From Planctomycetota bacterium (lineage in GTDB: Bacteria; Planctomycetota; Planctomycetia; Pirellulales; Thermoguttaceae), in the NCBI GenBank assembly GCA_018897395.1, contig JAHIKV010000078.1, positions 1 through 21,463 on the forward strand: a stretch of DNA of 21,463 nt, given 5' to 3'. How positions within the stretch are numbered: the first letter of the stretch is position 1; each line of letters starts with the position of its first letter. Positions 7,324-14,976 of the stretch are shown one piece after another. The notes beneath the pieces were generated by a model. The model was not told the origin of the DNA and did no database searches. It saw only the letters and a list, made by a program, of their open reading frames with translations. The translations under genes and the position numbers were made by a program.

Positions 7324-7739
7324 TGTCTACCGTAAACTCCCGGAAAAAGGTCAAAGACTTGTACTTTGATTTAGTTCGTCGCTTTCCGCTCCGGCCCATC
7401 CGTTCGGACAAAGAATTGGATGAGGCGGTCCAGATGGTCGATTCGCTTTTGGACCGGCGGGACCTCGCTCCAGAAGAAGAAGATTATCTGGAGGTTCTTG
7501 GCGACTTGATCGAGCGATACGAGAGTGAGGCGCACCCGATGCCCCCTCTGTCCGACGCGGAAATGCTCCGGCATCTTATCGAGGCCAAGGGGGTTTTTCG
7601 AACTGAGCTTTCCGGGGCCACGGGAATAGCGGACTCTACTATTTCCGAGATACTCAAGGGCAAACGTTCCTTGAATCGGAACCACATCGGCAAACTGGCG
7701 AGATACTTCAACGTGTCTCCCGATGTGTTTGCTTTCTAA
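7323..7739 (+). CDS. higA: HigA-type antitoxin, XRE-family helix-turn-helix
   Basis: This 138-residue protein directly overlaps the toxin gene by one base. The C-terminal half is an XRE/Cro helix-turn-helix: MLRHLIEAKGVFRTELSGAT, then GIADSTISEILKGKRSLNRN, then HIGKLARYFNVSPDVFAF. The N-terminal half (about residues 1-80) is acidic and helical and is the likely toxin-neutralising region. The product should bind and block HigB and repress the operon through the palindrome at 6976-6990. The gene ends in TAA at 7737-7739, immediately before a tRNA/tmRNA 3' fragment, so its last codons lie at the edge of a probable integration junction. The family assignment is firm. The length is longer than the smallest HigA proteins (about 100 residues) but normal for the two-part form. 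Confidence 0.9.
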   Translation: MSTVNSRKKVKDLYFDLVRRFPLRPIRSDKELDEAVQMVDSLLDRRDLAPEEEDYLEVLGDLIERYESEAHPMPPLSDAEMLRHLIEAKGVFRTELSGATGIADSTISEILKGKRSLNRNHIGKLARYFNVSPDVFAF

Positions 7740-7965
7740 GTTTTTGGAGGTTGAGGGTTCGATCCCCTTCGGCTCCACTTTTTGCAACCCGTTGACAGCC
7801 GTTGGCAGCGGGTCGTTTTGTTTGACAGAGTAAGCACTTGCGGCGACGGCATCGGCCACCCTCGATTTCCGCGATTAGTTTGCCGCTCTTTTTCCCTTTG
7901 CGGACGATAACCTTTGCGCCGGCCCGAAGCAGCTTTGCAAAGGTCTTCTTGAACACGGCGGGCAT
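7708..7965 (-). CDS. Small hypothetical protein downstream of the Type IIG gene (uncertain)
   Basis: A frame of 85 residues starts 41 bp after the restriction enzyme stop, in the same direction. Its first part, MPAVFKKTFAKLLRAGAKVI followed by VRKGKKSGKLIAEIEGG, is basic and could be a real small protein, with a Cys/Arg cluster (RCRRRKCLLC) after it. The last 30 residues are translated antisense through the tRNA/tmRNA fragment and the end of higA (GAEGDRTLNLQ is typical of such read-through), so the C-terminus is artificial and the original gene was probably cut by the integration event. There is no clear ribosome site. I do not recognise a family. Confidence 0.35.
   Translation of the reverse strand: MPAVFKKTFAKLLRAGAKVIVRKGKKSGKLIAEIEGGRCRRRKCLLCQTKRPAANGCQRVAKSGAEGDRTLNLQKLRKQTHRETR
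7753..7777 (+). other. 3' end of a tRNA or tmRNA gene (T arm plus acceptor strand), probable attachment-site scar
   Basis: A complete T arm is visible: stem GAGGG (7753-7757), loop TTCGATC (7758-7764), stem CCCTT (7765-7769, with one G-T pair). It is followed by a seven-base acceptor strand CGGCTCC and discriminator A at 7777, then CTTTTT. No matching 5' acceptor (GGAGCCG or GGGGCCG), D arm or anticodon arm lies upstream; that space is higA coding sequence. It is therefore a 3' fragment, not a functional gene. Integrases often recombine in the 3' ends of tRNA and tmRNA genes and leave such copies at island borders. CGGCTCCA would suit a tmRNA (5' GGGGCCG) as well as a tRNA, so the identity is open. 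Confidence 0.7.
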
Positions 7966-8006
7966 AATTTACTTCGCTTTTCGTATTTTGGTTCTTACCA
8001 GCGTGG

Positions 8007-10937
8007 TTACTTCGTCGCCTCCTCGACAATAGAGATTTCCTCCGGGGTGAGGCCGTAAAGGTCATACACCAGCCGATCAATTTCAGCGTCAGTCGCGTCG
8101 ATCTGGCGCTGAATAACGGTCTTCTGCGCTTCTGACTTCGCCGCGGCAAGTTGCTTGTGTAAAGCGAGCATCGAATCAACCAGTTTTACCATGCGGTCAT
8201 GGTAGGCTTTCTGTGCGGGGACGGAAAAGTCGATGCAAGGGATTGGCAACTGCTCCAAATAGGTCTTGGAAATGTTTACGGTAAGTTGAGAGCGATTCGT
8301 ATAACTAAGGATGTAATACCAGTTTAGAACTTGCGAGTTCAATAAGCCCAAGACGAACTTCAGTGAATACGGTTTCCCCAAATCCCTAAGAATGGTGTTG
8401 GTAGAATTGAAGGTATAGAGTTGCTGGTCATCATAGCCAACCACAAGCGCATGATCTCCGCCGGCAATCCGCTGGGTGACCAACTTTTCCGGGGTCAAAA
8501 ATATAGTCTCGTCTCGGGCGCGATATAGTTTCCTTCGGTCATAGAGAATGAATCGATTGCTAAACGTGATGAGGTACCTCTTAATATCTTTCCCTTCTAT
8601 CAGCGGCTTATATGCGCCGGAGACCTTGGTATTCCGAATGTAATCACTCTTGCCGGGACCCGTGGCAATTCCGCCCGCATGAATCGTGGAGATCTCTCCA
8701 AGTCTTAGACTCTTGCTCACAATTTTCTGAGTTACAACGTCAGAGGAGGTGTCAGAGTAGAGATTGAATGCAAAACTTGTATTATCAAGAAAACTCGACT
8801 GCAAAACCTTGGTCGTTGTTCCAGCCGACGCAACTTCAAATTCACTCATGATGTCAACCAAGTGTTTTGAATGGGCGCTTCCTTTTTCCAGAATTAGGAT
8901 GACCGTTGAGGCCGTCACCCCCTCAAATACTCCACTCCCGAGGTCGGCAACGATTCGGATTCTTGTCGAATCAAGAACGCGTTTGCGAATCACATCGTAA
9001 ACAGTTGCGCGAAGCAGTGTATTGGGAACAATGTAACCAAAGTGCCCCTGTTCCTTTAGTAACGCGATCGACTTCAGCATGAAAATCGCAAAGAGGTTTA
9101 TTTTTCCTGACTGTTTTGCCCTTCCAGTCTGAGAGCCTTCCAAGCCTTTCAAGTAGAGACTATCGATGTATTTCTTCATTGCCTCGTCAAAGTCGCCTTC
9201 TCGTGTGAAGACCCACGGCGGATTTCCGATAACGCAATCAAACCCGCCGGCCTTCATGGCGTCGGGAAAGCCCTGTTTCCAGTCAAATGGGTTGACTCGC
9301 TTCATCTCGTTGGGGTCGGAAATCAGCTCGCCGGTGAAATAGTCGGGGCCGATCAGGGAGTTGCCGCCCTTGATGTTGTCAGAAAGGTTCGGCAGCGCCC
9401 GGTCGTGAAAAAGCCGCTGTTGCTGGCTTACACTCTGGTCGGTTTCGCCCTCCAAGACCTTCAACAGCAACGACAGCTTGGTCACTTCCACGGCCTGGGC
9501 GTCGATATCCACGCCGAAAATGTGCGTCGTTAAGATACGCTTCTTTTCGCCGACCGTGAGCCGCCAATGCCCATCGTGTGAGTCTTTGTAGACGGCCTTC
9601 TTGTATTTTTCCGGGTTGTGTTCAATGTACCATTTCAGGCAGTATTCAAGAAGGCACTGGTAAGCGCCCAAGAGGAATGACCCACTCCCACATGCCATAT
9701 CCAAAACGCGGAACGGTTGTTTGCCGTTGCGCAGTCCGGCCAGTTGCATCGGGCTTCGGTCCTTGATCTGCCGGCCGACCGTGTGCTGGACGATGTAATC
9801 GACGATATAAGCCGGTGTGTAGTACACTCCGCCGGCCTTGCGGACCTCGGGCTTTTCCTCGACCTTGGCCTGGTGGCCGGCCGTCAGCCGGATAACCTTG
9901 CCCAAGAACCGCTCATAAATGGTTCCAAGAATTTCGACGGGCAAGACGCCAAAATGATAGGGCGAACCGTGGGCAAAATACAGGCTTTGCAGGATCGGCT
10001 TGAAAACCTTGTCGTCGACCTTCAGCTTCGGCGTGATTCGGTCCGGCTTCTCGTCGGTGTCTTGCTCCTTGTGGAAGTGGAACAGGCCGGAGTTGTACTT
10101 GTCATCGGCCTTGCGGCACAGGTCGCGCATGAAGCGGGGGTAAATGTCGTCTTGCTCGCACAGCTTCAGAAGTTGCTCGTAAGGTTCAAGCCGCCGATCT
10201 TCCGCCATGCGAAGGAATATCACTCGATCAATCGTCGATTGCACGGCGGCATTCAAGTCGTCCGAAGAAATATTCTTGTTCCGAAGGGCGATGTTTCGGG
10301 CCAGCACGTTCCGCCAGCCCTCGATTTCCTTTAGAAACTCCACGTCCACTTCCGATGTGCCGCGCTTCCGCTTGGACGCGGCATACCGGTCGAATGCCCC
10401 GGACCAGACGGCTTCACGGGAGAAAAGGTCCCACAATTCCCGCCAGCGGTCGGGGTACTCCTGGTAGCGGAAGTACAGGACTCTTGCGCGACTGGCCTTA
10501 TCGCTTTGCTTAGGGCGGATCGTGCAGTCGTATACTGCCAATTCCTCAAAGTCGGTTAGAATGGACAGAGCCAGCTTGGCACTCCATCCATACCGGCGAA
10601 GTTGGTACGCTGGGCCGGAATCAGTGTTAATGTTGACGCCGCACTTCTTGGCTTCGACGTAATACTTGGGTAAGGTCCCGACGCGGAAGGTGTAATCAGG
10701 TGCTTTTTGCTGGCCTTCCACGTCAAGGCTGTCTTCGGGGATGACTTCACGGTATTGAGGTGCGGCCATTGCCGCATTTCGCAAGTCCCAGCCCAACGCC
10801 TCAAAGAAGGGGTCAATGAGCATCTGGCGAATGTGGGCTTCCTTTATGCCAGGGGCGAAGAATTGTTGACGATTGGTCGTGAAGTGTTTACACAGCTTCA
10901 CGACTTCTTCTTTGCCTTGGTCAAAGGTTTTACTCAT
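8007..10937 (-). CDS. Type IIG restriction-modification enzyme (Eco57I-like, single chain)
   Basis: This 976-residue protein fuses endonuclease, N6-adenine methyltransferase and target recognition. The N-terminus has a PD-(D/E)XK nuclease pattern: PD at 80-81 (Asp81) and EAK at 95-97 (Glu95, Lys97). A helical connector follows to about residue 370. The methyltransferase has GGVYYTPAYIVDYI (about 369-382), the SAM-binding motif VLDMACGSGSFLLGAY (411-426) and the catalytic motif NPPW (572-575). The C-terminal third resembles a TaqI/Eco57I-type recognition domain (IEGKDIKRY, GLLNSQVLNWYY) and ends in a coiled coil. All catalytic residues are present, so it looks intact. No partner gene is needed or seen. 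The ATG at 10937 has AAAGG about nine bases upstream. Only 24 bp separate it from the AI-2E-type gene stop, so it may be read through from there. The recognition sequence cannot be predicted. Confidence 0.92.
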   Translation of the reverse strand: MSKTFDQGKEEVVKLCKHFTTNRQQFFAPGIKEAHIRQMLIDPFFEALGWDLRNAAMAAPQYREVIPEDSLDVEGQQKAPDYTFRVGTLPKYYVEAKKCGVNINTDSGPAYQLRRYGWSAKLALSILTDFEELAVYDCTIRPKQSDKASRARVLYFRYQEYPDRWRELWDLFSREAVWSGAFDRYAASKRKRGTSEVDVEFLKEIEGWRNVLARNIALRNKNISSDDLNAAVQSTIDRVIFLRMAEDRRLEPYEQLLKLCEQDDIYPRFMRDLCRKADDKYNSGLFHFHKEQDTDEKPDRITPKLKVDDKVFKPILQSLYFAHGSPYHFGVLPVEILGTIYERFLGKVIRLTAGHQAKVEEKPEVRKAGGVYYTPAYIVDYIVQHTVGRQIKDRSPMQLAGLRNGKQPFRVLDMACGSGSFLLGAYQCLLEYCLKWYIEHNPEKYKKAVYKDSHDGHWRLTVGEKKRILTTHIFGVDIDAQAVEVTKLSLLLKVLEGETDQSVSQQQRLFHDRALPNLSDNIKGGNSLIGPDYFTGELISDPNEMKRVNPFDWKQGFPDAMKAGGFDCVIGNPPWVFTREGDFDEAMKKYIDSLYLKGLEGSQTGRAKQSGKINLFAIFMLKSIALLKEQGHFGYIVPNTLLRATVYDVIRKRVLDSTRIRIVADLGSGVFEGVTASTVILILEKGSAHSKHLVDIMSEFEVASAGTTTKVLQSSFLDNTSFAFNLYSDTSSDVVTQKIVSKSLRLGEISTIHAGGIATGPGKSDYIRNTKVSGAYKPLIEGKDIKRYLITFSNRFILYDRRKLYRARDETIFLTPEKLVTQRIAGGDHALVVGYDDQQLYTFNSTNTILRDLGKPYSLKFVLGLLNSQVLNWYYILSYTNRSQLTVNISKTYLEQLPIPCIDFSVPAQKAYHDRMVKLVDSMLALHKQLAAAKSEAQKTVIQRQIDATDAEIDRLVYDLYGLTPEEISIVEEATK

Positions 10938-10961
10938 GCTTCGCCTTTCGTTTTTCTCAGT

Positions 10962-12062
10962 TTACTCCCGCGCGGTCATCTTGGCCAGTTCCGCGTGGAC
11001 CATGTTCAGCAGCGTCTGGAGGAAGGCCACGACCATCGGCCCGACGAGGATGCCGATCGGCCCTAGCGCCTGGACCCCGCCGAGCACGCTCAACAGCGCC
11101 AACAGCGGGTGCAGGTTCGAGCGGCCGTGCAGCACCAGCGGCTTGATAAGGTTGTCGGCCATCGAGACGACCGTGCAGCAGTAGATGGCCAGCAGCACGG
11201 CGGCCAGGGTGCGGCCTTCCACGGCGAACAGCCACAAACAGACGGGCACCCAAACGATCGCCGCTCCCACGAACGGCACCAGCGTGAACAACATGCTCAG
11301 CGCGGTCAGCAGGAAGACCGAGCCGATGCCCGCCACGAAGAACCCCGCCCCAGCCAACAGACCCTGCACGAACGCCGATAGCAACGTGGCCACGATCACC
11401 GTGCGGGTGATGCCGTCGAACTGGTCGAGCAACGCCCGGGTGTGGTCGTCTTCCAACGGCGAGAGCCGCAGAATCGCCTGCAACATGGCCGGCCCGTCGG
11501 CGAAGAAATAGTACGCGGCCAAAATCATCACCAACAGGCCGAGTAATGTCTGGCCGAGAAACTGCGTGGTGCGGAGCGCCAAAGGCGTCAAAAAACGCCG
11601 CACGCCGTCGCCGATGTTCGTCATCAGGTCGTTCGGGTCGATTTTGATGCCGACTCGACTGCCCAGTTCAACCAGTTTATCGCTGGCCCATTTTGCGAAG
11701 GCGGCCACTTCTTGGGCTTCCGTGTTTCCTCCGGTTTGCCCGTCCGGCGCCGACGCATCGGCCGCGACGTTGCCGCCGGCGGCAGTGCGGTAAAGCGCTT
11801 GGGCTTCGTAGCCGGCCTCGGCCAGCAGCAGCAACAACGGGACGAGCACTATCAACAGGATCGATCCGGTGGTCAGCAAGGCGGCGATCCGTTCGTGCTT
11901 GCCGCATCGGCCGAGGAACCAGCGGTGCAGCGGCCCGAACATGACCGCCAGCACCAGGGCCAGAAACAGCGGCAGTAAGAAGCCGGACATCACTTCCAGG
12001 AACAGGCCGCCGATCACCAACAGAATTGCGACCAGCACGACGAACGAGACGATTTTTGCCAC
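10962..12062 (-). CDS. AI-2E family transporter (PerM-like permease)
   Basis: This 366-residue membrane protein starts with GTG at 12062, preceded by AGGAG eight bases upstream (reading on the minus strand). Hydrophobic helices are grouped at both ends with a soluble insert (about residues 95-160). The C-terminal half carries family signatures: AYYFFADGPAML, LVPFVGAAIVWVPVCLWLF, MADNLIKPLVLHGRSNLHPL, and LSVLGGVQALGPIGILVGP. The family exports small molecules; a few members move autoinducer-2, and others are Na+/H+ antiporters or uncharacterised, so the substrate is unknown here. It is divergent from the Ser/Thr kinase gene, sharing a 321-bp intergenic region. A Gly/Ala/Asp-rich stretch (AGGNVAADASAPDGQTGGN) in the soluble insert looks low-complexity and lineage-specific. 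Confidence 0.9.
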   Translation of the reverse strand: MAKIVSFVVLVAILLVIGGLFLEVMSGFLLPLFLALVLAVMFGPLHRWFLGRCGKHERIAALLTTGSILLIVLVPLLLLLAEAGYEAQALYRTAAGGNVAADASAPDGQTGGNTEAQEVAAFAKWASDKLVELGSRVGIKIDPNDLMTNIGDGVRRFLTPLALRTTQFLGQTLLGLLVMILAAYYFFADGPAMLQAILRLSPLEDDHTRALLDQFDGITRTVIVATLLSAFVQGLLAGAGFFVAGIGSVFLLTALSMLFTLVPFVGAAIVWVPVCLWLFAVEGRTLAAVLLAIYCCTVVSMADNLIKPLVLHGRSNLHPLLALLSVLGGVQALGPIGILVGPMVVAFLQTLLNMVHAELAKMTARE

Positions 12063-12202
12063 GGTTGGTCTCCTGTCCGCTCGGGAGGTGGTATATTACG
12101 GCTTGAGTTTAGGGTAAAATGATTTGTTGGTAAAGTGTGTTTGTTGCGAAATCGCAAGCGGTATATCGGCGTTAAGTGCGAGGTTGCCGCGAATGAACAT
12201 TA

Positions 12203-12342
12203 CGCTTAACGATCTTATTTCGCCGGAGGAACCGTCTACTTCTCGGACGGCCGGAACGACTCGATCCACTGTTGGAAAGAGGGACTAGACGGCGGTATTT
12301 GCGATTATTTCACGCAATTGGCAGACTGGATCGCTTAACGAT
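12203..12342. repeat. Two identical CGCTTAACGAT sites upstream of the kinase gene
   Basis: The 11-base sequence CGCTTAACGAT occurs at 12203-12213 and 12332-12342, 129 bp apart, with a partial inverted copy at 12170-12176. The second copy lies inside a possible kinase promoter spacer. These could be regulator binding sites. With an AT-rich core and only three copies, chance is not excluded. Confidence 0.35.
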
Positions 12343-12347
12343 ATTGT
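12318..12347 (+). promoter_or_regulatory. Possible promoter of the Ser/Thr kinase gene
   Basis: TTGGCA (12318-12323) and TATTGT (12342-12347) are 18 bases apart and each matches the sigma70 consensus at four of six positions. The kinase start at 12384 is 37 bases downstream. The match is modest. Confidence 0.35.
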
Positions 12348-12383
12348 GTAGCGGGCGATGAATCATCAAACCGGAAAACGACG

Positions 12384-13799
12384 ATGGCGGTAACGACGGC
12401 GGAAGAATTTTTCGCGGTCCTCCAAAAGAGCAAGCTGTTGACTCCGTCGCAGTTGGCCCAGGCCCGCGAGGCCGCGCAAGAGGGCGACGCCCCGAAAACC
12501 ATCGCCAAACGTCTTGCCCGGCGGGAACTGATCACCCGCTGGCAGGCCGGTCAGTTGTTGGCCGGTCGAAGCTCGTTCTATCTGGGAAAATACCGCCTCA
12601 TCGAGCTGCTGGGCCGCGGTGGGATGGGCACCGTGTTCCTCGGCCGGCACGTGACGATGAACCGGCTGGTGGCGCTGAAGATCATCTCGCGTCAGGTGGG
12701 CAAGGACCCCGCCTCGTTGGAGCGGTTTCTGGCCGAGGCCCGCGCGATCGCCTCCTTGGACCACCCCAACATCGTACAGGCGTACAGCGTGGACAATGAA
12801 GGCGACCGCTACTACATGGTCATGGAGTACGTCGAGGGTCTCGACCTGCAACGGATGGTCGACGAGGACGGGCCGTTGGACTGCCGGCTGGCCGTGGATT
12901 ATATCCGCCAGGCGGCCGAGGGCCTCGATCACGCCCACCAACGAAACATGATCCATTGCGACGTAAAACCCTCGAATCTGCTGGTCAACGTGCAAGGGGT
13001 GGTGAAAATACTCGACATGGGACTGGCCCGGCTGACGCACGACGAGCGGCCGGAAACGAGCGAATCGCAGGAGCGGGTGCTGGGGTCGGTCGACTACCTC
13101 GCGCCCGAGCAGGCGGTCGGAAGCAGCGAGTTGGACCGCCGGGCGGACATTTATTCTCTCGGCTGCACGCTCTACTTCCTGCTGACGGGCCATCCGCCCT
13201 TTCCTAAAGGGACGCTGGCCGAGCGGATCCTCAAACACCAGACCCAGGCGCCGCCTCCGATGCGCGCCGACGTCCCCGCCGACCTAGCCGCCATCTGCGC
13301 GAAGATGATGGCCAAGAAGCCCGACGATCGTTATCCGTCGGCCGCCGAGGTGGGGCGCGTGCTGCCCCAGTGGCGGCCGTCCACCCCGCCGTCCAGACGC
13401 GCCGTCCCGTTGCTTCGAGCACAACCGTTGCAGGACGCGGACGACTCCGATTTCCTCGGCTTGAATTTCGACGATGGTTTTCGGGGCGGACTCGCCGATC
13501 GACTCGAAAAAAAAAAGCCGGCTCGGGATTATTATCGCCTCGCTTTTCGCCACGCCGTTGCGCTCGGTCGTCGTTGTGTCGGCGTTGTCGTTTGCCTTGC
13601 TAGGTCCGTTGGCGCTGGTGTTCTTGCATTCCGATCGAGCGGCGCGAGAGGTTGTCGAGCCGGCCGAGCGGGAACCGGTTGCATCCAAATCAAAACAGTC
13701 GCCGCCGTCGGAACCAGTCGAAGAGCCGGAATCGCCCCCCGAGCCGCCGCCGATAGAGTCTGTGTCGGAGCCTTCCGAGCCGGAGTTTCCCCAGTCTGA
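12384..13799 (+). CDS. Planctomycete-type Ser/Thr protein kinase, broken at an A10 run
   Basis: As sequenced this reads 471 residues. An N-terminal helical extension (about 1-68) with RELITRWQAGQLLAGR is typical of planctomycetal kinases. The Hanks-type kinase domain (about 70-330) has GRGGMG (77-82), Lys99 in VALKI, Glu118, HCDVKPSN (191-198, catalytic Asp193, Cys replacing the usual Arg of HRD), DMG in place of DFG (211-213) and APEQ (240-243), so it should be active. After LADRLEKK the frame runs through ten A's (13507-13516); the following 96 or so residues are low-quality Arg/Ala/Val-rich sequence. In the other frame the downstream bases encode a membrane helix and a long C-terminal domain (next entry). 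The natural protein is therefore probably one membrane kinase of roughly 840 residues, restored by removing one A. ATG 12384 has no strong ribosome site. Confidence 0.88.
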   Translation: MAVTTAEEFFAVLQKSKLLTPSQLAQAREAAQEGDAPKTIAKRLARRELITRWQAGQLLAGRSSFYLGKYRLIELLGRGGMGTVFLGRHVTMNRLVALKIISRQVGKDPASLERFLAEARAIASLDHPNIVQAYSVDNEGDRYYMVMEYVEGLDLQRMVDEDGPLDCRLAVDYIRQAAEGLDHAHQRNMIHCDVKPSNLLVNVQGVVKILDMGLARLTHDERPETSESQERVLGSVDYLAPEQAVGSSELDRRADIYSLGCTLYFLLTGHPPFPKGTLAERILKHQTQAPPPMRADVPADLAAICAKMMAKKPDDRYPSAAEVGRVLPQWRPSTPPSRRAVPLLRAQPLQDADDSDFLGLNFDDGFRGGLADRLEKKKPARDYYRLAFRHAVALGRRCVGVVVCLARSVGAGVLAFRSSGARGCRAGRAGTGCIQIKTVAAVGTSRRAGIAPRAAADRVCVGAFRAGVSPV

Positions 13800-14862
13800 A
13801 CCACCTCTTCCCACGCCGCCGAAACCGGAGCAACCGGCGCCCCGACCGCCGGTCGAAAAACCGCCGCGAACTGAAACATCGATTGAACTGGCCGACGCGG
13901 TTGACCTGCCGCCGTTGACCGAGGACGGCCAAATCGGCGATGTGGACAAGGTCGTCGTGCTCGGCAAGGTGCGAATGTCTCCCGACGTCACGTTGACGGT
14001 TGAGTTGGTGGGAGGCACGGAGATTTTCCGGAGCGGTCGCGGTTTCCACCTCGATCAGGACTTTGGGTCCGATCCCGACCTTGCCTGGCTCGTCAGTTGG
14101 GAGTCGGAGGCCCGCGGCGCGTCGCCCGCCACGCGGCGCGACGTGGCGCGGGTGTCGCTGGGCGGGGATAAACTTCTGTTCCGTTGGTTGGAAGGCGCCG
14201 CCGAGGCGCCGGCCGGCTATCTGCGCAATTGCGGCCTGCTGGTCTCGGCGGGGGAAGTTCGGGGATTCGCGCCGCTTTGCAGGCCGCTGGCCGTCGAGCC
14301 GGTCGGTTTCGATCCGGACCACCCCTCCACCAAGCCGGTTTTCTTGCGAAACGATCTGCCCGAGGCCGGCGCGCTAAGGCTGCAAATACTGGGATTCAGC
14401 GCGGCGTTTCCCAATCCGGAAATGGACCCCGGCGACACCGTCGGCGCTAGGAAGAAGATCGAGGTCTCCTTCAAGGACGCAACTTTGCCCCCCTTGATGC
14501 TCCGCGTGGAATTCGACCCAAAGCCGCATGGCGCGCAGATCGAACTATCGTTGTCGTGCCGGTTGCCGGAGCGGCAGCAGTTCCGTCCACTGCGGATCAA
14601 GGAGGTCGAACAGCTCGAGGCGCAAGTGCTGGCCACCGGAAAGCAATTAGAAAGCGTACTGAGGAATCTTCGGACCAACGCTAAAATGCGGATGGCGGCG
14701 CAGCAACAACTTCAGAAATCCGCCCCGATGGCGGCACAATTGACCGCGTTGAAAAAGTTCTGTCTTGCGGTCGGCGCGGGCGGGAAGATGTACTTCCGCG
14801 TGTACGCCCAGTACAAAGACCGGCAGGTCGACTTGCTTGCCGCTCCGCCGCCGGAGAGTTGA
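13474..14862 (+). CDS. Membrane helix, Pro/Glu-rich linker and C-terminal domain of the split Ser/Thr kinase
   Basis: This frame overlaps the kinase and is best seen as its continuation. From the A10 run it reads SRLGIIIASLFATPLRSVVV and on to ALSFALLGPLALVFLH, a single transmembrane helix, then a Pro/Glu/Ser-rich linker (about residues 65-140) that would span the periplasm-side space. A domain of about 320 residues follows that I do not recognise (VVVLGKVRMSPDVTLTVELV, LVSWESEARGAS), ending at TGA 14860-14862. Kinase, one helix and a sensor-like C-terminal region is the common layout of planctomycetal receptor kinases. The ATG at 13474 has no ribosome site and lies within kinase codons, so independent translation is unlikely. 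Expression would need the A10 run to be nine A's in the true sequence, or polymerase slippage there. Confidence 0.78.
   Translation: MVFGADSPIDSKKKSRLGIIIASLFATPLRSVVVVSALSFALLGPLALVFLHSDRAAREVVEPAEREPVASKSKQSPPSEPVEEPESPPEPPPIESVSEPSEPEFPQSEPPLPTPPKPEQPAPRPPVEKPPRTETSIELADAVDLPPLTEDGQIGDVDKVVVLGKVRMSPDVTLTVELVGGTEIFRSGRGFHLDQDFGSDPDLAWLVSWESEARGASPATRRDVARVSLGGDKLLFRWLEGAAEAPAGYLRNCGLLVSAGEVRGFAPLCRPLAVEPVGFDPDHPSTKPVFLRNDLPEAGALRLQILGFSAAFPNPEMDPGDTVGARKKIEVSFKDATLPPLMLRVEFDPKPHGAQIELSLSCRLPERQQFRPLRIKEVEQLEAQVLATGKQLESVLRNLRTNAKMRMAAQQQLQKSAPMAAQLTALKKFCLAVGAGGKMYFRVYAQYKDRQVDLLAAPPPES
13507..13516 (+). other. A10 homopolymer at the kinase frame break
   Basis: Ten consecutive A's sit exactly where the kinase frame gives way to the frame encoding the membrane helix. 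Nine A's would give LEKKSRLGIIIASL, joining the two parts smoothly. Such a run is prone to replication, sequencing and transcriptional slippage. Confidence 0.85.
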
Positions 14863-14888
14863 TAGTAACCTACACTGCGGTGGTCCGA

Positions 14889-14907
14889 GGGTAAGCGAAG
14901 CTTACCC
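14889..14907. terminator. Hairpin between convergent kinase and receiver-domain genes
   Basis: GGGTAAGC (14889-14896), loop GAA, GCTTACCC (14900-14907) is a perfect 8-bp stem located 27 bp past the kinase stop and 70 bp past the end of the convergent minus-strand gene. Its position suits a shared bidirectional terminator, but no T-run follows on either strand, so it may instead be one of the dispersed palindromes of this genome. Confidence 0.5.
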
Positions 14908-14976
14908 GTGGCGCCCATTACAGGGCGACAGCAGCTACGACGAGAGAAAAAGTCAAGAACCAGGGCATCCGGCCGC

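Larger units (their letters stand above)
12063..12383. other. Divergent intergenic region between AI-2E-type permease and Ser/Thr kinase
   Basis: These 321 bp hold the promoters of two divergent genes. Three copies of a TTAAC-centred motif occur: CGTTAAG at 12170-12176 (inverted), and two identical 11-mers CGCTTAACGAT at 12203-12213 and 12332-12342. A 42-codon open stretch (12210-12338) has no start codon. I see no RNA gene or hairpin terminator. Confidence 0.5.

Noticed and set aside
7731..7777. A tRNA-Arg(TCT) 3' half, using TTCTAA at 7734-7739 as the anticodon loop
   Set aside because: The variable region would then be eight bases, too long for a class I tRNA, the anticodon stem does not pair, and these bases encode the end of higA. 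Only the T arm and acceptor strand are kept.
6968..10937. A combined anti-phage system made of higBA plus the Type IIG enzyme
   Set aside because: The genes are on opposite strands, separated by an integration scar, and each is complete on its own. Closeness alone does not support a joint system.
12210..12338. A 42-codon open stretch with protein-like composition (YFSDGRNDSIHCWKEGLDGG) in the divergent promoter region
   Set aside because: It has no ATG, GTG or TTG start, is flanked by stops, and matches no family I know. It may be a gene remnant but cannot be supported.
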